Positions 7,527 to 14,233 of a DNA stretch of 14,677 bases are shown here, piece by piece. Every line of letters begins with the position of its first letter. Positions within the stretch are counted from its first letter, which is position 1. Location: positions 1 to 14,677 of the forward strand of contig JBEVNX010000200.1 in NCBI GenBank assembly GCA_040507895.1. The letters run 5' to 3'. This stretch comes from JBEVNX01 sp040507895. Lineage in GTDB: Bacteria > Desulfobacterota > Binatia > JACPRU01. The notes beneath the pieces are model-generated. The model was not told where the DNA came from, searched no databases, and was given only the letters and a program-made list of their open reading frames with translations. Position numbers and translations under genes: made by a program.

Positions 7527-7676
7527 GGCGATCTCCTCTTCCGCCTCCGTGGCGGGTCCGGAAGGGACCTCACCCGGGAGACTGCCCGCCGATAGCACGG
7601 CCGGCGGCGGCGGAGAACGTCGGCGGGGTGTGTTTCTTGTAGTCCGAGCCGATGGTACACCGAGAAGGATACCCCT

Positions 7677-7681
7677 GGAGG
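7677..7681 (+). promoter_or_regulatory. Ribosome binding site of the SelW-like gene
   Basis: GGAGG lies 5 nt before the ATG at 7687. A good ribosome site in front of what would otherwise be a 10-codon reading frame argues that translation continues through the TGA. Confidence 0.75.
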
Positions 7682-7686
7682 CAGAG

Positions 7687-7914
7687 ATGCGGGCCAAGAT
7701 CATCTGGTGCAAACCGTGAAACTATCACCGCCAAGCGGTCGGCTTGGCAGACGAGCTGCGCAACGTCTTCGGCGTCGAGTCGGAGCTGGTCGAAGGGACG
7801 CACGGCATATTCGACGTGTACGTCGATGACCACTTGGTATTCAGCAAGCACCGGGAGCAACGATTCCCGGATCCCGGAGAAGTCGTGACGCGCGTGCGGC
7901 AATCCGCTTCCTGA
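7687..7914 (+). CDS. selW: SelW-like (Rdx family) selenoprotein with in-frame UGA
   Basis: Reading the TGA at 7717-7719 as selenocysteine gives a 75-residue protein starting MRAKIIWCKPUNYHRQAVGL. The Cys8-x-x-Sec11 pair follows a beta-strand, as in SelW/SelT/SelH thioredoxin-like proteins, whose bacterial homologues usually have CxxC. Downstream, GIFDVYVDDHLVFSKH (40-55) and RFPDPGEVVTRVR (59-71) match the family's pattern of beta-hairpin, FP turn and final helix. The length is near the family norm of 75-95. GGAGG precedes the ATG and a SECIS-like hairpin follows the UGA. Family members are thiol-disulfide oxidoreductases thought to act in redox control. The MFS gene starts 46 nt downstream. 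The alternative is a Cys codon mutated to a stop; the intact downstream frame and the hairpin make that less likely. Confidence 0.85.
7717..7719 (+). other. Selenocysteine codon (recoded UGA)
   Basis: This TGA occupies codon 11 of the SelW-like gene, at the second position of the CxxC/CxxU redox motif (C8-K-P-U11). The protein family resemblance is continuous on both sides, in the same frame, with no shift. Confidence 0.8.
7730..7748 (+). promoter_or_regulatory. Bacterial SECIS-like hairpin
   Basis: GCCAAGC (7730-7736) pairs perfectly with GCUUGGC (7742-7748), leaving the loop GGUCG (7737-7741). Exactly 17 nt separate the UGA from the first loop G. Bacterial SECIS elements are hairpins inside the coding region, with a conserved G (often GGU) in the apical loop roughly 16-37 nt after the UGA. 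The E. coli fdhF element also has GGUC in its loop at almost the same distance. The bulged U of the fdhF stem is not evident here. The predicted role is SelB binding to deliver Sec-tRNA. Confidence 0.8.
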
Positions 7915-7960
7915 CGGCGGAGTTTTACCCGCTCGATCCGACCGAGAGCTTCGAACGCCT

Positions 7961-9226
7961 TTGCCGCCGGTCAGCGCCCTGAAGCGCCTTCTCCCCGAAC
8001 GAGTGCCGCTCGAAGACGAGCCATGGCGCCTGCCACCATCGGCGAAGCTCGTCCTGATACTCGTCGTGCTTGCCGTCGGAGTGGCGCAAGGGTTCGGCCG
8101 GTTCACCTACGCGCTCGTGTTACCGGCGATCGAGCGCGACTTGTTGCACTCGTACGCCGTCGCCGGCTGGTTCGGCACCGCGAACCTCACCGCCTATCTC
8201 GTCGGCGTGATGCTCGTCAGCCTGGCTGCGGCGCGGCTCGATCCAGTCCATCTGATCGTGCTCGGTCTCGTGATGTCCACCGGAGGGCTCGCCGCGATGA
8301 CGGTGGCCGTGGAGCCCGGGCTCCTACTCGGCGGCATGATCGCAACCGGCGCCGCGGGAGCGTTCATCTGGATCCCCTCGCCGGCGTTGGCGGGCTCCGT
8401 GGTCCCGGAGCACCGCCGCGGCTTCGCAATCGGTCTCTTGGGCTCCGGCATCGGGGTCGCGATGCTCTTCGCGGCCGAGCTCACACATGCCGTGCAGGCG
8501 CGCTACGGCGAGAATTCCTGGCGAGCCGTATGGGGTGTCGAAGCGGCGCTGGCGGCGATCGCGACAGTGCTCGTCGTCATCTGGCTTCGCGAGCCCGACA
8601 CCGAACGCGCGGGCGAGATGCGAACTTCCTCGCTGCGCGATATCGTGGCCCTCACCTCGCTCCGTGCGGTGCCGAGCTGGGTCGCCATGACGGTCGCCTA
8701 CGCGGGCTACGGGCTCTGCTACTCGATCTATTCGAGCTACCTCGTCGCGGCGCTGCAGGCGGCCGGGTTCAGCGTTCGGCATGCCTCGTTGGATTACGGC
8801 TTGGTCGGCCTGTCGATTGCCGCCGGGGGCGTGCTGCTCGGCCGGATCTCGGATCGCGCTGGGCGCCGTCCGGCGCTGGTGTGGGGATTCATCGCCATGA
8901 GCGCCTGCCCCCTCCTGGTCCTCCTCGGCCGCGAGCCATGGGTCGGCGCATCTGCGATCATTTTCGGGGTCATGATGTCGGGCGTCGGCTCCGTGGTCGC
9001 AGCCTATGTGCGGGACCACACGACCGAGGCGGCGTTTGCGCCGGCCTTCGGCGCGATAACGCTGTTCTTCGGCGCCGCGCAGCTCGTCGGTCCGGAGCTC
9101 GGCGGACTGCTCGCGGAGCGAAGCGGCGGTTTCGGCTTGGCGTTCCTGGTCTCTGCCGTTGCCGGCTTCGTCGGCGCGATCGCCTCCGCGACATTGCGTC
9201 GAGACGAGCACGACCGGAGAAGCTGA
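7961..9226 (+). CDS. MFS transporter, YbfB/YjiJ-like
   Basis: An inner-membrane major facilitator superfamily protein of 421 residues with 12 hydrophobic segments (about 29-46, 68-90, 98-118, 120-142, 154-176, 186-208, 239-262, 277-296, 305-322, 326-350, 357-380 and 388-411). GVAQGFGRFTYALVLPAI in the first helix is characteristic of the YbfB/YjiJ group. GRISDRAGRRPAL at 294-306 is the loop A-type motif of the second half. The start is unclear: TTG at 7961 gives the longest form and GTG at 8003 removes 14 residues; neither has a good ribosome site, and no ATG is near. It begins 46 nt after the selenoprotein stop on the same strand, so co-transcription or coupling is likely. The substrate is unknown. 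Confidence 0.9.
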   Translation: MPPVSALKRLLPERVPLEDEPWRLPPSAKLVLILVVLAVGVAQGFGRFTYALVLPAIERDLLHSYAVAGWFGTANLTAYLVGVMLVSLAAARLDPVHLIVLGLVMSTGGLAAMTVAVEPGLLLGGMIATGAAGAFIWIPSPALAGSVVPEHRRGFAIGLLGSGIGVAMLFAAELTHAVQARYGENSWRAVWGVEAALAAIATVLVVIWLREPDTERAGEMRTSSLRDIVALTSLRAVPSWVAMTVAYAGYGLCYSIYSSYLVAALQAAGFSVRHASLDYGLVGLSIAAGGVLLGRISDRAGRRPALVWGFIAMSACPLLVLLGREPWVGASAIIFGVMMSGVGSVVAAYVRDHTTEAAFAPAFGAITLFFGAAQLVGPELGGLLAERSGGFGLAFLVSAVAGFVGAIASATLRRDEHDRRS

Positions 9227-9246
9227 CGCGCGCCCTGGGTTGTTCA

Positions 9247-9296
9247 AGCGGCTAGGCGCCTTGCCGGGTCGCAGAAATCGGACCCGCGGAGCCGCT
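9247..9296 (+). terminator. Nested hairpin after the MFS gene
   Basis: AGCGGCT (9247-9253) pairs with AGCCGCT (9290-9296), and inside it CGGGTC (9265-9270) pairs with GACCCG (9281-9286) around a 10-nt loop. The structure begins 20 nt past the MFS stop, where a terminator or 3'-stabilising structure would be expected. There is no U-run, so intrinsic termination is doubtful. The rest of 9297-9454 shows no convincing gene. Confidence 0.35.
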
Positions 9297-9454
9297 GCGC
9301 CGATGGAATCGGTCCTGCCGGTGAAGTTTTCGATAAATCCTCACTTTGCTGTTGACCCAGCTAGGTCGCGCCCGGCGGAATAGAGGATTGAAGGGAAGAC
9401 AAAGGCGCGCACGGAGCGACGCGATTCGACGCCACCCGCCCGCCAGTACAAAAC

Positions 9455-9625
9455 ATGCGATTCTTGCTCATCCTCAGCCTCGTGTTCTTCGTCGTTCTCT
9501 ACCTCATCGGAGCCGTGCTGATCGCCTGGACATGGTGGCTCTCCGGGCGGCCGCTGACGCAGCCGTCAGGCGAGCGGAAGAGTCCGGGAGCCGTGTCCCA
9601 AGCTCCCCGCACTCGCGCCGCCTAG
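9455..9625 (+). CDS. Small single-pass membrane protein (hypothetical)
   Basis: A 56-codon ORF encodes MRFLLILSLVFFVVLYLIGA followed by VLIAWTWWLSG, one continuous hydrophobic helix at about 3-30. A polar, basic, proline-rich tail (SGERKSPGAVSQAPRTRAA) follows. An aromatic WTWW cluster marks the membrane boundary, as in many real small membrane proteins. No family is recognised. A Shine-Dalgarno sequence is lacking; the leader just before the ATG is A-rich (ACAAAAC). It lies alone in the 611-bp gap between the MFS gene and acxA, and a strong hairpin starts 4 nt after its TAG stop, which suggests a self-contained transcription unit. Random GC-rich frames rarely give so clean a helix, but without homologues it remains a candidate. 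Confidence 0.5.
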   Translation: MRFLLILSLVFFVVLYLIGAVLIAWTWWLSGRPLTQPSGERKSPGAVSQAPRTRAA

Positions 9626-9628
9626 AAA

Positions 9629-9681
9629 AGCTCGCCCGAGGAATCGGACGAGCTCCCGGGAGCCCGCTTCGGCACGGGCTC
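9629..9681 (+). terminator. Tandem hairpins downstream of the small membrane ORF
   Basis: Hairpin one: AGCTCG (9629-9634) pairs with CGAGCT (9649-9654), and after one mismatch CCGA pairs with TCGG around a GGAA tetraloop. Hairpin two: GAGCCCG (9660-9666) pairs with CGGGCTC (9675-9681); an alternative fold places a UUCG tetraloop at its tip. There is no T-run on the plus strand. On the minus strand hairpin one is followed by TTTTC, so it might stop antisense transcripts better. A role as terminator or RNA stabiliser upstream of acxABC is inferred. Confidence 0.45.
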
Positions 9682-9825
9682 TGGGAAGAGACTCCCCTCC
9701 TCACAACTCCTGCGCCGCCCCGTAGCCGCGTGGGTTGACACTCGTTCGAGCGCCGTGGCAGTTGCCGCTCTGCTCTCGGGCGAGTCGGATGCGCGCCGTG
9801 ATCGCAGCACGGCGACGACGTGAAC

Positions 9826-9831
9826 AGGAGG
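9826..9831 (+). promoter_or_regulatory. Ribosome binding site of acxA
   Basis: Consensus AGGAGG lies 6 nt before the GTG at 9838. It rules out the GTG at 9820, which lies upstream of the site itself. Confidence 0.85.
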
Positions 9832-9837
9832 CAAGCC

Positions 9838-11973
9838 GTGGCGCGGAAACCTCTGGTCCTCGGGATCGATGCCGGCGGCACGATGACGGACACGTTCGTC
9901 GTCGACGAGAACGGCGACTTCACCGTCGGCAAGGCCGCCACGACGCCGCACGACGAATCGCTGGGGTTTCTTGAGTCGGCGGAGGATGCGATGTCGTACT
10001 GGGAGCTCGACCAGAAGGCCCTCTACCCCGAGCTCGAGGTCGCGCTCTACTCGGGCACGACGATGGTCAATACGCTGATCACGCGTCGCGGCCGCAAGAT
10101 CGGCCTCATCACCACGAAGGGGTTCGAGGACGACATCCTGATGGGCCGCGGCATGCAGAGCTGGACCGGCTACTCGTACTCGGACCGCATTCATGCGGTG
10201 ACGCACGTCCATCCCTCGGCGCTCGTCGACCGCCGCCACGTGTATGGCGTCACCGAGCGGATCGACGTGTTCGGCGAAGCCGTCATCCCGCTCTACGAGC
10301 ACGAGGTCGAGGCCGCGGCCGAGGAGCTGCTCGCCGACGGAGTCGAGGCGATCGTCGTTCACTTCATCTATTCCTACTTGAACCCCGACCACGAGAAGCG
10401 CGCACAGGCGATCCTCCACGAGGTGATCGCGCGGGCGGGCCGGAACGGTGACCTGCCGATCTACCTCGGCAGCGAGCTGCGCCCCGTGATCCGGGAGAAC
10501 TCGCGGCTGAACGCGGCGCTGATCGAAGCCTACGCGGTCGCGCCGGTGCGCCGCCAGCTCCAGAAGGTCGAACAGGCGGTGCAGAGCCGCGGCTACCGCT
10601 ATCCGCTGCAGACGGTGCTCGCCTACGGCGGCCTGTGCAACATCCGGTACCCGCGCCTCCACGAGACGCTGATCTCGGGGCCCGTCGGCGGCGTGATGGG
10701 CGCGAAGCACCTGAGTGCGCTCACCGGCATGCAGAACATCATCGTCACCGACCTCGGCGGGACGAGCTTCGACATCGGCACGATCACCGCAGGCTACGTG
10801 CCGGTCGAGCCCGAGCCCGTGCTCGCGCGCTTCAAGCTGAACCTGCCGACGATCGGCATGGAGAACATCGGCGCGGGGGCCGGGAGCTATGTGAAGATCG
10901 ATCCCGTCACCCGCAAGGTGCAGATCGGTCCGGAGAGCGCGGGCTCGACGCCCGGGCCGGTGTGCTTCGGCAAGGGCGGCAAAACGGTGACCATCACCGA
11001 CTGCGATCTCGTGCTCGGCTATCTGAACCCCGACTACTTCCTCGGCGGGAAGCAGAAGCTCGACAAGGAGCTGGCGCTCGCTGCGCTGAGGGAACAGGTG
11101 ACCGAGCTGATCGGCGTGGACGTCTACGCCGGCGCCGAGGCGATCGTGCGCATGATGGAGCGCGAGGCGCGCGACGCCATCCGCGCCGTGGCCTCGGCCC
11201 GCGGGCTGGACACGATGCAGTACACGCTCTTCGGCTACGGCGGAGCGGGCCCGCTGCACCTCGCGGGCTACACGGAGGGCCTCGACTTCAAGGGCGTGCT
11301 GACGTTCCACTTCGCCGCCGCCTTCTCGGCCTTCGGCTGCACGACCGCCGATTATCAGCACCGCTACGCGCGCTCGGTGCACCTCGGCCTACCGCCGGGC
11401 GCTGATGCCGAGGCCAAACGGGGTGTGGCCGAGGCGGTCAACCGGGTCTGGGGAGAGATGGAGGAAGCGGCGCGCGCCGAGTTGGCCGCCGAGATCGCCG
11501 TCGGGCGCGAGATCCGCTTCACGCAGCTCGCCATGGTGCGCTACGGCGGGCAGCTGAGTGACCTGGAAGCGGTCTCGCCCACGCCTCGCCTGAGAACGCC
11601 CGGCGACGTCGATCGCTTGATCGCGGCGTGGGAGGATCTCTACTCGAAGATCAACTCGCGGGTCGCGCGCTACGAGGGCGCCGGCTATCAGATTTTCGAG
11701 CTCGGCCTCCTAGCCTCCGTGGAGAAGGTGAAGCCTCGCATCGTCAAGCAGCCGCTCAGCGCGGCGGAGCCCGAGCGCAAGGCACACAAAGGCACGCGCA
11801 ACATGTACTGGAAAGGGCGATGGCTGCCCGCTTCGCTCTGGGAGATGGAGCTCTTGAAGCCCGGCAACCGCATCGCCGGCCCGGCGATCATCGAGCATCC
11901 CGCGACCACGCTGGTCGTGCCGGACGGCAAGAGCGTCGACGTCGACGAGTGGAACTTCTTCTGGCTGCGGTGA
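9838..11973 (+). CDS. acxA: Acetone carboxylase beta subunit (hydantoinase A/oxoprolinase family)
   Basis: From GTG 9838 this is 711 residues, close to the roughly 717 of Xanthobacter AcxA. It is the nucleotide-hydrolysing subunit of the hexameric alpha2-beta2-gamma2 enzyme. The enzyme activates acetone and bicarbonate by phosphorylation at the cost of ATP and yields acetoacetate. The ASKHA-type phosphate loops are visible: GIDAGGTMTDTFVVD at 9-23 and DLGGTSFDIG at 305-314. YSGTTMVNTLITRR, ISGPVGGVMGAKHL and FGYGGAGPLHL are further HyuA-family blocks. The acxB and acxC genes follow in the usual order, which separates it from hydantoinase or oxoprolinase. Upstream there is a perfect TTGACA at 9735-9740 but no good -10 box, no clear sigma-54 site and no adjacent AcxR activator gene. 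Confidence 0.92.
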   Translation: MARKPLVLGIDAGGTMTDTFVVDENGDFTVGKAATTPHDESLGFLESAEDAMSYWELDQKALYPELEVALYSGTTMVNTLITRRGRKIGLITTKGFEDDILMGRGMQSWTGYSYSDRIHAVTHVHPSALVDRRHVYGVTERIDVFGEAVIPLYEHEVEAAAEELLADGVEAIVVHFIYSYLNPDHEKRAQAILHEVIARAGRNGDLPIYLGSELRPVIRENSRLNAALIEAYAVAPVRRQLQKVEQAVQSRGYRYPLQTVLAYGGLCNIRYPRLHETLISGPVGGVMGAKHLSALTGMQNIIVTDLGGTSFDIGTITAGYVPVEPEPVLARFKLNLPTIGMENIGAGAGSYVKIDPVTRKVQIGPESAGSTPGPVCFGKGGKTVTITDCDLVLGYLNPDYFLGGKQKLDKELALAALREQVTELIGVDVYAGAEAIVRMMEREARDAIRAVASARGLDTMQYTLFGYGGAGPLHLAGYTEGLDFKGVLTFHFAAAFSAFGCTTADYQHRYARSVHLGLPPGADAEAKRGVAEAVNRVWGEMEEAARAELAAEIAVGREIRFTQLAMVRYGGQLSDLEAVSPTPRLRTPGDVDRLIAAWEDLYSKINSRVARYEGAGYQIFELGLLASVEKVKPRIVKQPLSAAEPERKAHKGTRNMYWKGRWLPASLWEMELLKPGNRIAGPAIIEHPATTLVVPDGKSVDVDEWNFFWLR

Positions 11974-11978
11974 GCGCA

Positions 11979-11984
11979 AAGGAG
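11979..11984 (+). promoter_or_regulatory. Ribosome binding site of acxB
   Basis: AAGGAG ends 8 nt before the ATG at 11993. A GTG at 11987 is only 2 nt away, too close to be used, so the ATG is chosen. Confidence 0.8.
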
Positions 11985-11992
11985 TAGTGCCC

Positions 11993-14221
11993 ATGGAGAA
12001 GGCGATCCAAACCACGGCAGAGGCGGCGGAGCGCCGCGGCGTCGGGCCCGAAGGCCTCACGCTCATCGAGGGGTTGCGGAAGAGCCGCGAGGTCCTCGAA
12101 TCCTCGGGCCACTACCACGGGGTGACGGAGCTTCGCCTCAAGGCGGAGAACTACCTCCACTACGAGAGCCTGCACGCGCGGCTGCGCTCCGCCGTAGTCA
12201 ACGCGCGCGAGACCTCCAAGAAGATCTCGGCCTCGCCGGGCGTGCGCGAGGTGGGCGAATCGGTGGTCGCGCTCTACACGCCCGAGGGCGACAGCGTCGT
12301 GCTCTCCACCGGCATCATGGTGCACGTGCACACGCTCTCGCGCTTCATCCAATGGATGATCGAGCGCGACTACGAATCCGACCCGGGCATCGCCCACGGC
12401 GACGTGTTCGCCAACAACGACCCCTTCGTCTCCGACGTGCATCCGCCCGACCTGATGAACGTCACGCCGATCTTTCACGGCAACGAGCTGATCGGCTGGG
12501 TCGGCGCCGTAGCCCACGAGCTCGAGATCGGGGGCGTCTACGGCGGCGCCAACCAGACCACCACGGCCGAGCGCTTCGGGCAGGGGATGATCGTCAGCGC
12601 CGAGAAGGTGGCGGTCAACGACACGATCCGGCGCGACTTCTTCGTGCGCGCGGAGATGAACCTGCGCACGCCCGTGTATTTCGTTCTCGACGAGAAGGCG
12701 ATGGTGAGCGCCTGTATCGACGTCCGCGAGAAGGTGCTCGAGATGGTCGAGCAGTACGGACTCGACTACTACAAGCGGGCGATCCGCGAGATCATCGAGG
12801 AGGGTCGCCGCGCGCACCTGCAGCGCATGAAGACGCTGACGGTTCCCGGCCGCTACCGAGCGGTCGCCTACGCGGGACATCTCTTCGAGGGCAAGGTCGG
12901 CGCCTCGCCGCTCAGCCGCAACTGCATCGTGCACATCCCGCTGGAGATGACCATCGACCGCAAAGGCTTCCTGTCGATCGACTACGAAGGGGCCGGGCGG
13001 AAGATGTGGAACCCGTACAACTGTCCGCCTGCGGCGATGGACGGCGGGTTCTTCGTCACGCTCACGCAGTTCATCGATTTCGACGGCAAGGTGAACGACG
13101 GCTGCTGGTTCGCAACCCGGATGATCTGTCCGCCCGGGAGCTGGTGCAATCCGGGCGACGACATGACCGCGACGTCGTCGGCGTGGGGCTCGTTGATGCC
13201 GGGCTTCGGCTCGCTGCAGCGCATGATCAGCCGCTCGTTCTTCGCGCGCGGCTTCCGTGAGGAGGTCTTTCTCGGACAGGTGAACACGCCGATCATCGAG
13301 GGCGGCGGCATCAACCAGTACGGCTTGCGGTTCGGCGGGCAGAATCTCGAATGCTCCTCGGAGGGCAGCGGCGCGCGGGGGATCATGGACGGCATAGACT
13401 GCGGCTACGTCGGCTGGAACCCGGAGTCCGACATGGGCAACGTCGAGATCTGGGAGATGATCCTGCCGATCCTCTACCTCGGCCGGCGCATCTGGCGGGA
13501 CTCACCGGGCGCGGGCAAGTACCGCGGCGGAGCCACCTATAGCTCGCTGCTGATGGTGCACAAGACCCCGCTCTACAACGTTGTCTCCACGATCCACTCC
13601 GACAAGGTCTTCGACAACCAAGGCATGTGCGGAGGCTACCCGGGCCCGACCGCCAAGTTCGAGTACGTCTCGCGCAACACCGACCTCCGCGAGCGGATCG
13701 CGCAGAAGCAGCCGCTCCCGCACGTCGAGGGCGATCCGCGCCGACCGGACCTGTCCACCCGAGTCGGCGGCGACTTCAAGGTCGTCGACGGCGTCTTCCT
13801 CGAGCAGCCGCTGCGCTCCGGCGATCTCTTCCAGTTCTTCTACAACACGGGAGGCGGGTACGGTGATCCCATCGAACGCGATCCCGAGGCCGTGCGGCGA
13901 GACCTCGACAACGGTATCCAGTCGATCGAGATCGCGGCGAGCGTCTACTGCGTGGTGGCTCGGTTCGACGCCGGGACTAAGAGCCACGTGATCGACGCGG
14001 ATGCAACGCGCGCCTCGCGCACGAAGTGCCGCGAAGAGCGCGCCGCGCGGGCGGTGCCCGTCAGGCAGTGGGTCGCTGCGCAGCAGCAGCGGCTGCTCCG
14101 GAGCGATCTCGGCCGCGAGGTCAAGGAGATGTACAACGACGTCTTCGGATTCTCGGAGCGCTGGAGCCGCGAGTTCCGCGAGTTCTGGAAGCTACCGGAC
14201 GATTTCGTCTTCGAGGTCTGA
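11993..14221 (+). CDS. acxB: Acetone carboxylase alpha subunit (hydantoinase B family), Mn-binding
   Basis: This 742-residue HyuB-family subunit carries the manganese site where the activated acetone enolate is carboxylated. E89 (VGESVVALYTPEGD), H150 and D153 (FVSDVHPPDLM) and H175 (AVAHELEIGG) fall at the positions I recall as manganese ligands in the Xanthobacter autotrophicus structure. NNDPF, EGGGINQYGLRFGGQN and the FFYNTGGGYGDP block near the C-terminus are family hallmarks. The protein is a little shorter than Xanthobacter AcxB (about 776). It starts 19 nt after acxA and ends 12 nt before acxC, a compact operon. The numbering coincidence strongly favours acetone carboxylase over N-methylhydantoinase, although a related ketone substrate such as butanone cannot be excluded. 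Confidence 0.93.
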   Translation: MEKAIQTTAEAAERRGVGPEGLTLIEGLRKSREVLESSGHYHGVTELRLKAENYLHYESLHARLRSAVVNARETSKKISASPGVREVGESVVALYTPEGDSVVLSTGIMVHVHTLSRFIQWMIERDYESDPGIAHGDVFANNDPFVSDVHPPDLMNVTPIFHGNELIGWVGAVAHELEIGGVYGGANQTTTAERFGQGMIVSAEKVAVNDTIRRDFFVRAEMNLRTPVYFVLDEKAMVSACIDVREKVLEMVEQYGLDYYKRAIREIIEEGRRAHLQRMKTLTVPGRYRAVAYAGHLFEGKVGASPLSRNCIVHIPLEMTIDRKGFLSIDYEGAGRKMWNPYNCPPAAMDGGFFVTLTQFIDFDGKVNDGCWFATRMICPPGSWCNPGDDMTATSSAWGSLMPGFGSLQRMISRSFFARGFREEVFLGQVNTPIIEGGGINQYGLRFGGQNLECSSEGSGARGIMDGIDCGYVGWNPESDMGNVEIWEMILPILYLGRRIWRDSPGAGKYRGGATYSSLLMVHKTPLYNVVSTIHSDKVFDNQGMCGGYPGPTAKFEYVSRNTDLRERIAQKQPLPHVEGDPRRPDLSTRVGGDFKVVDGVFLEQPLRSGDLFQFFYNTGGGYGDPIERDPEAVRRDLDNGIQSIEIAASVYCVVARFDAGTKSHVIDADATRASRTKCREERAARAVPVRQWVAAQQQRLLRSDLGREVKEMYNDVFGFSERWSREFREFWKLPDDFVFEV

Positions 14222-14233
14222 GCGGAGGAAGCG

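Noticed and set aside
7687..7914. Reading the SelW-like gene as a pseudogene with a premature stop
   Set aside because: The stop lies exactly at the redox Cys/Sec position, the frame stays intact and family-like afterwards, and a SECIS-like hairpin follows at the right distance.
9640..9830. A sigma-54 promoter upstream of acxA
   Set aside because: TGGCAGTTGC at 9756-9765 looks similar at first, but the GG and GC elements are not spaced by 10 nt, and no other -24/-12 pair was found.
9622..11382. A 586-codon open frame antisense to acxA
   Set aside because: It is the mirror of a high-GC gene with strong third-position bias, is rich in R, A, H, D and V without any recognisable domain, and acxA on the other strand is certain.
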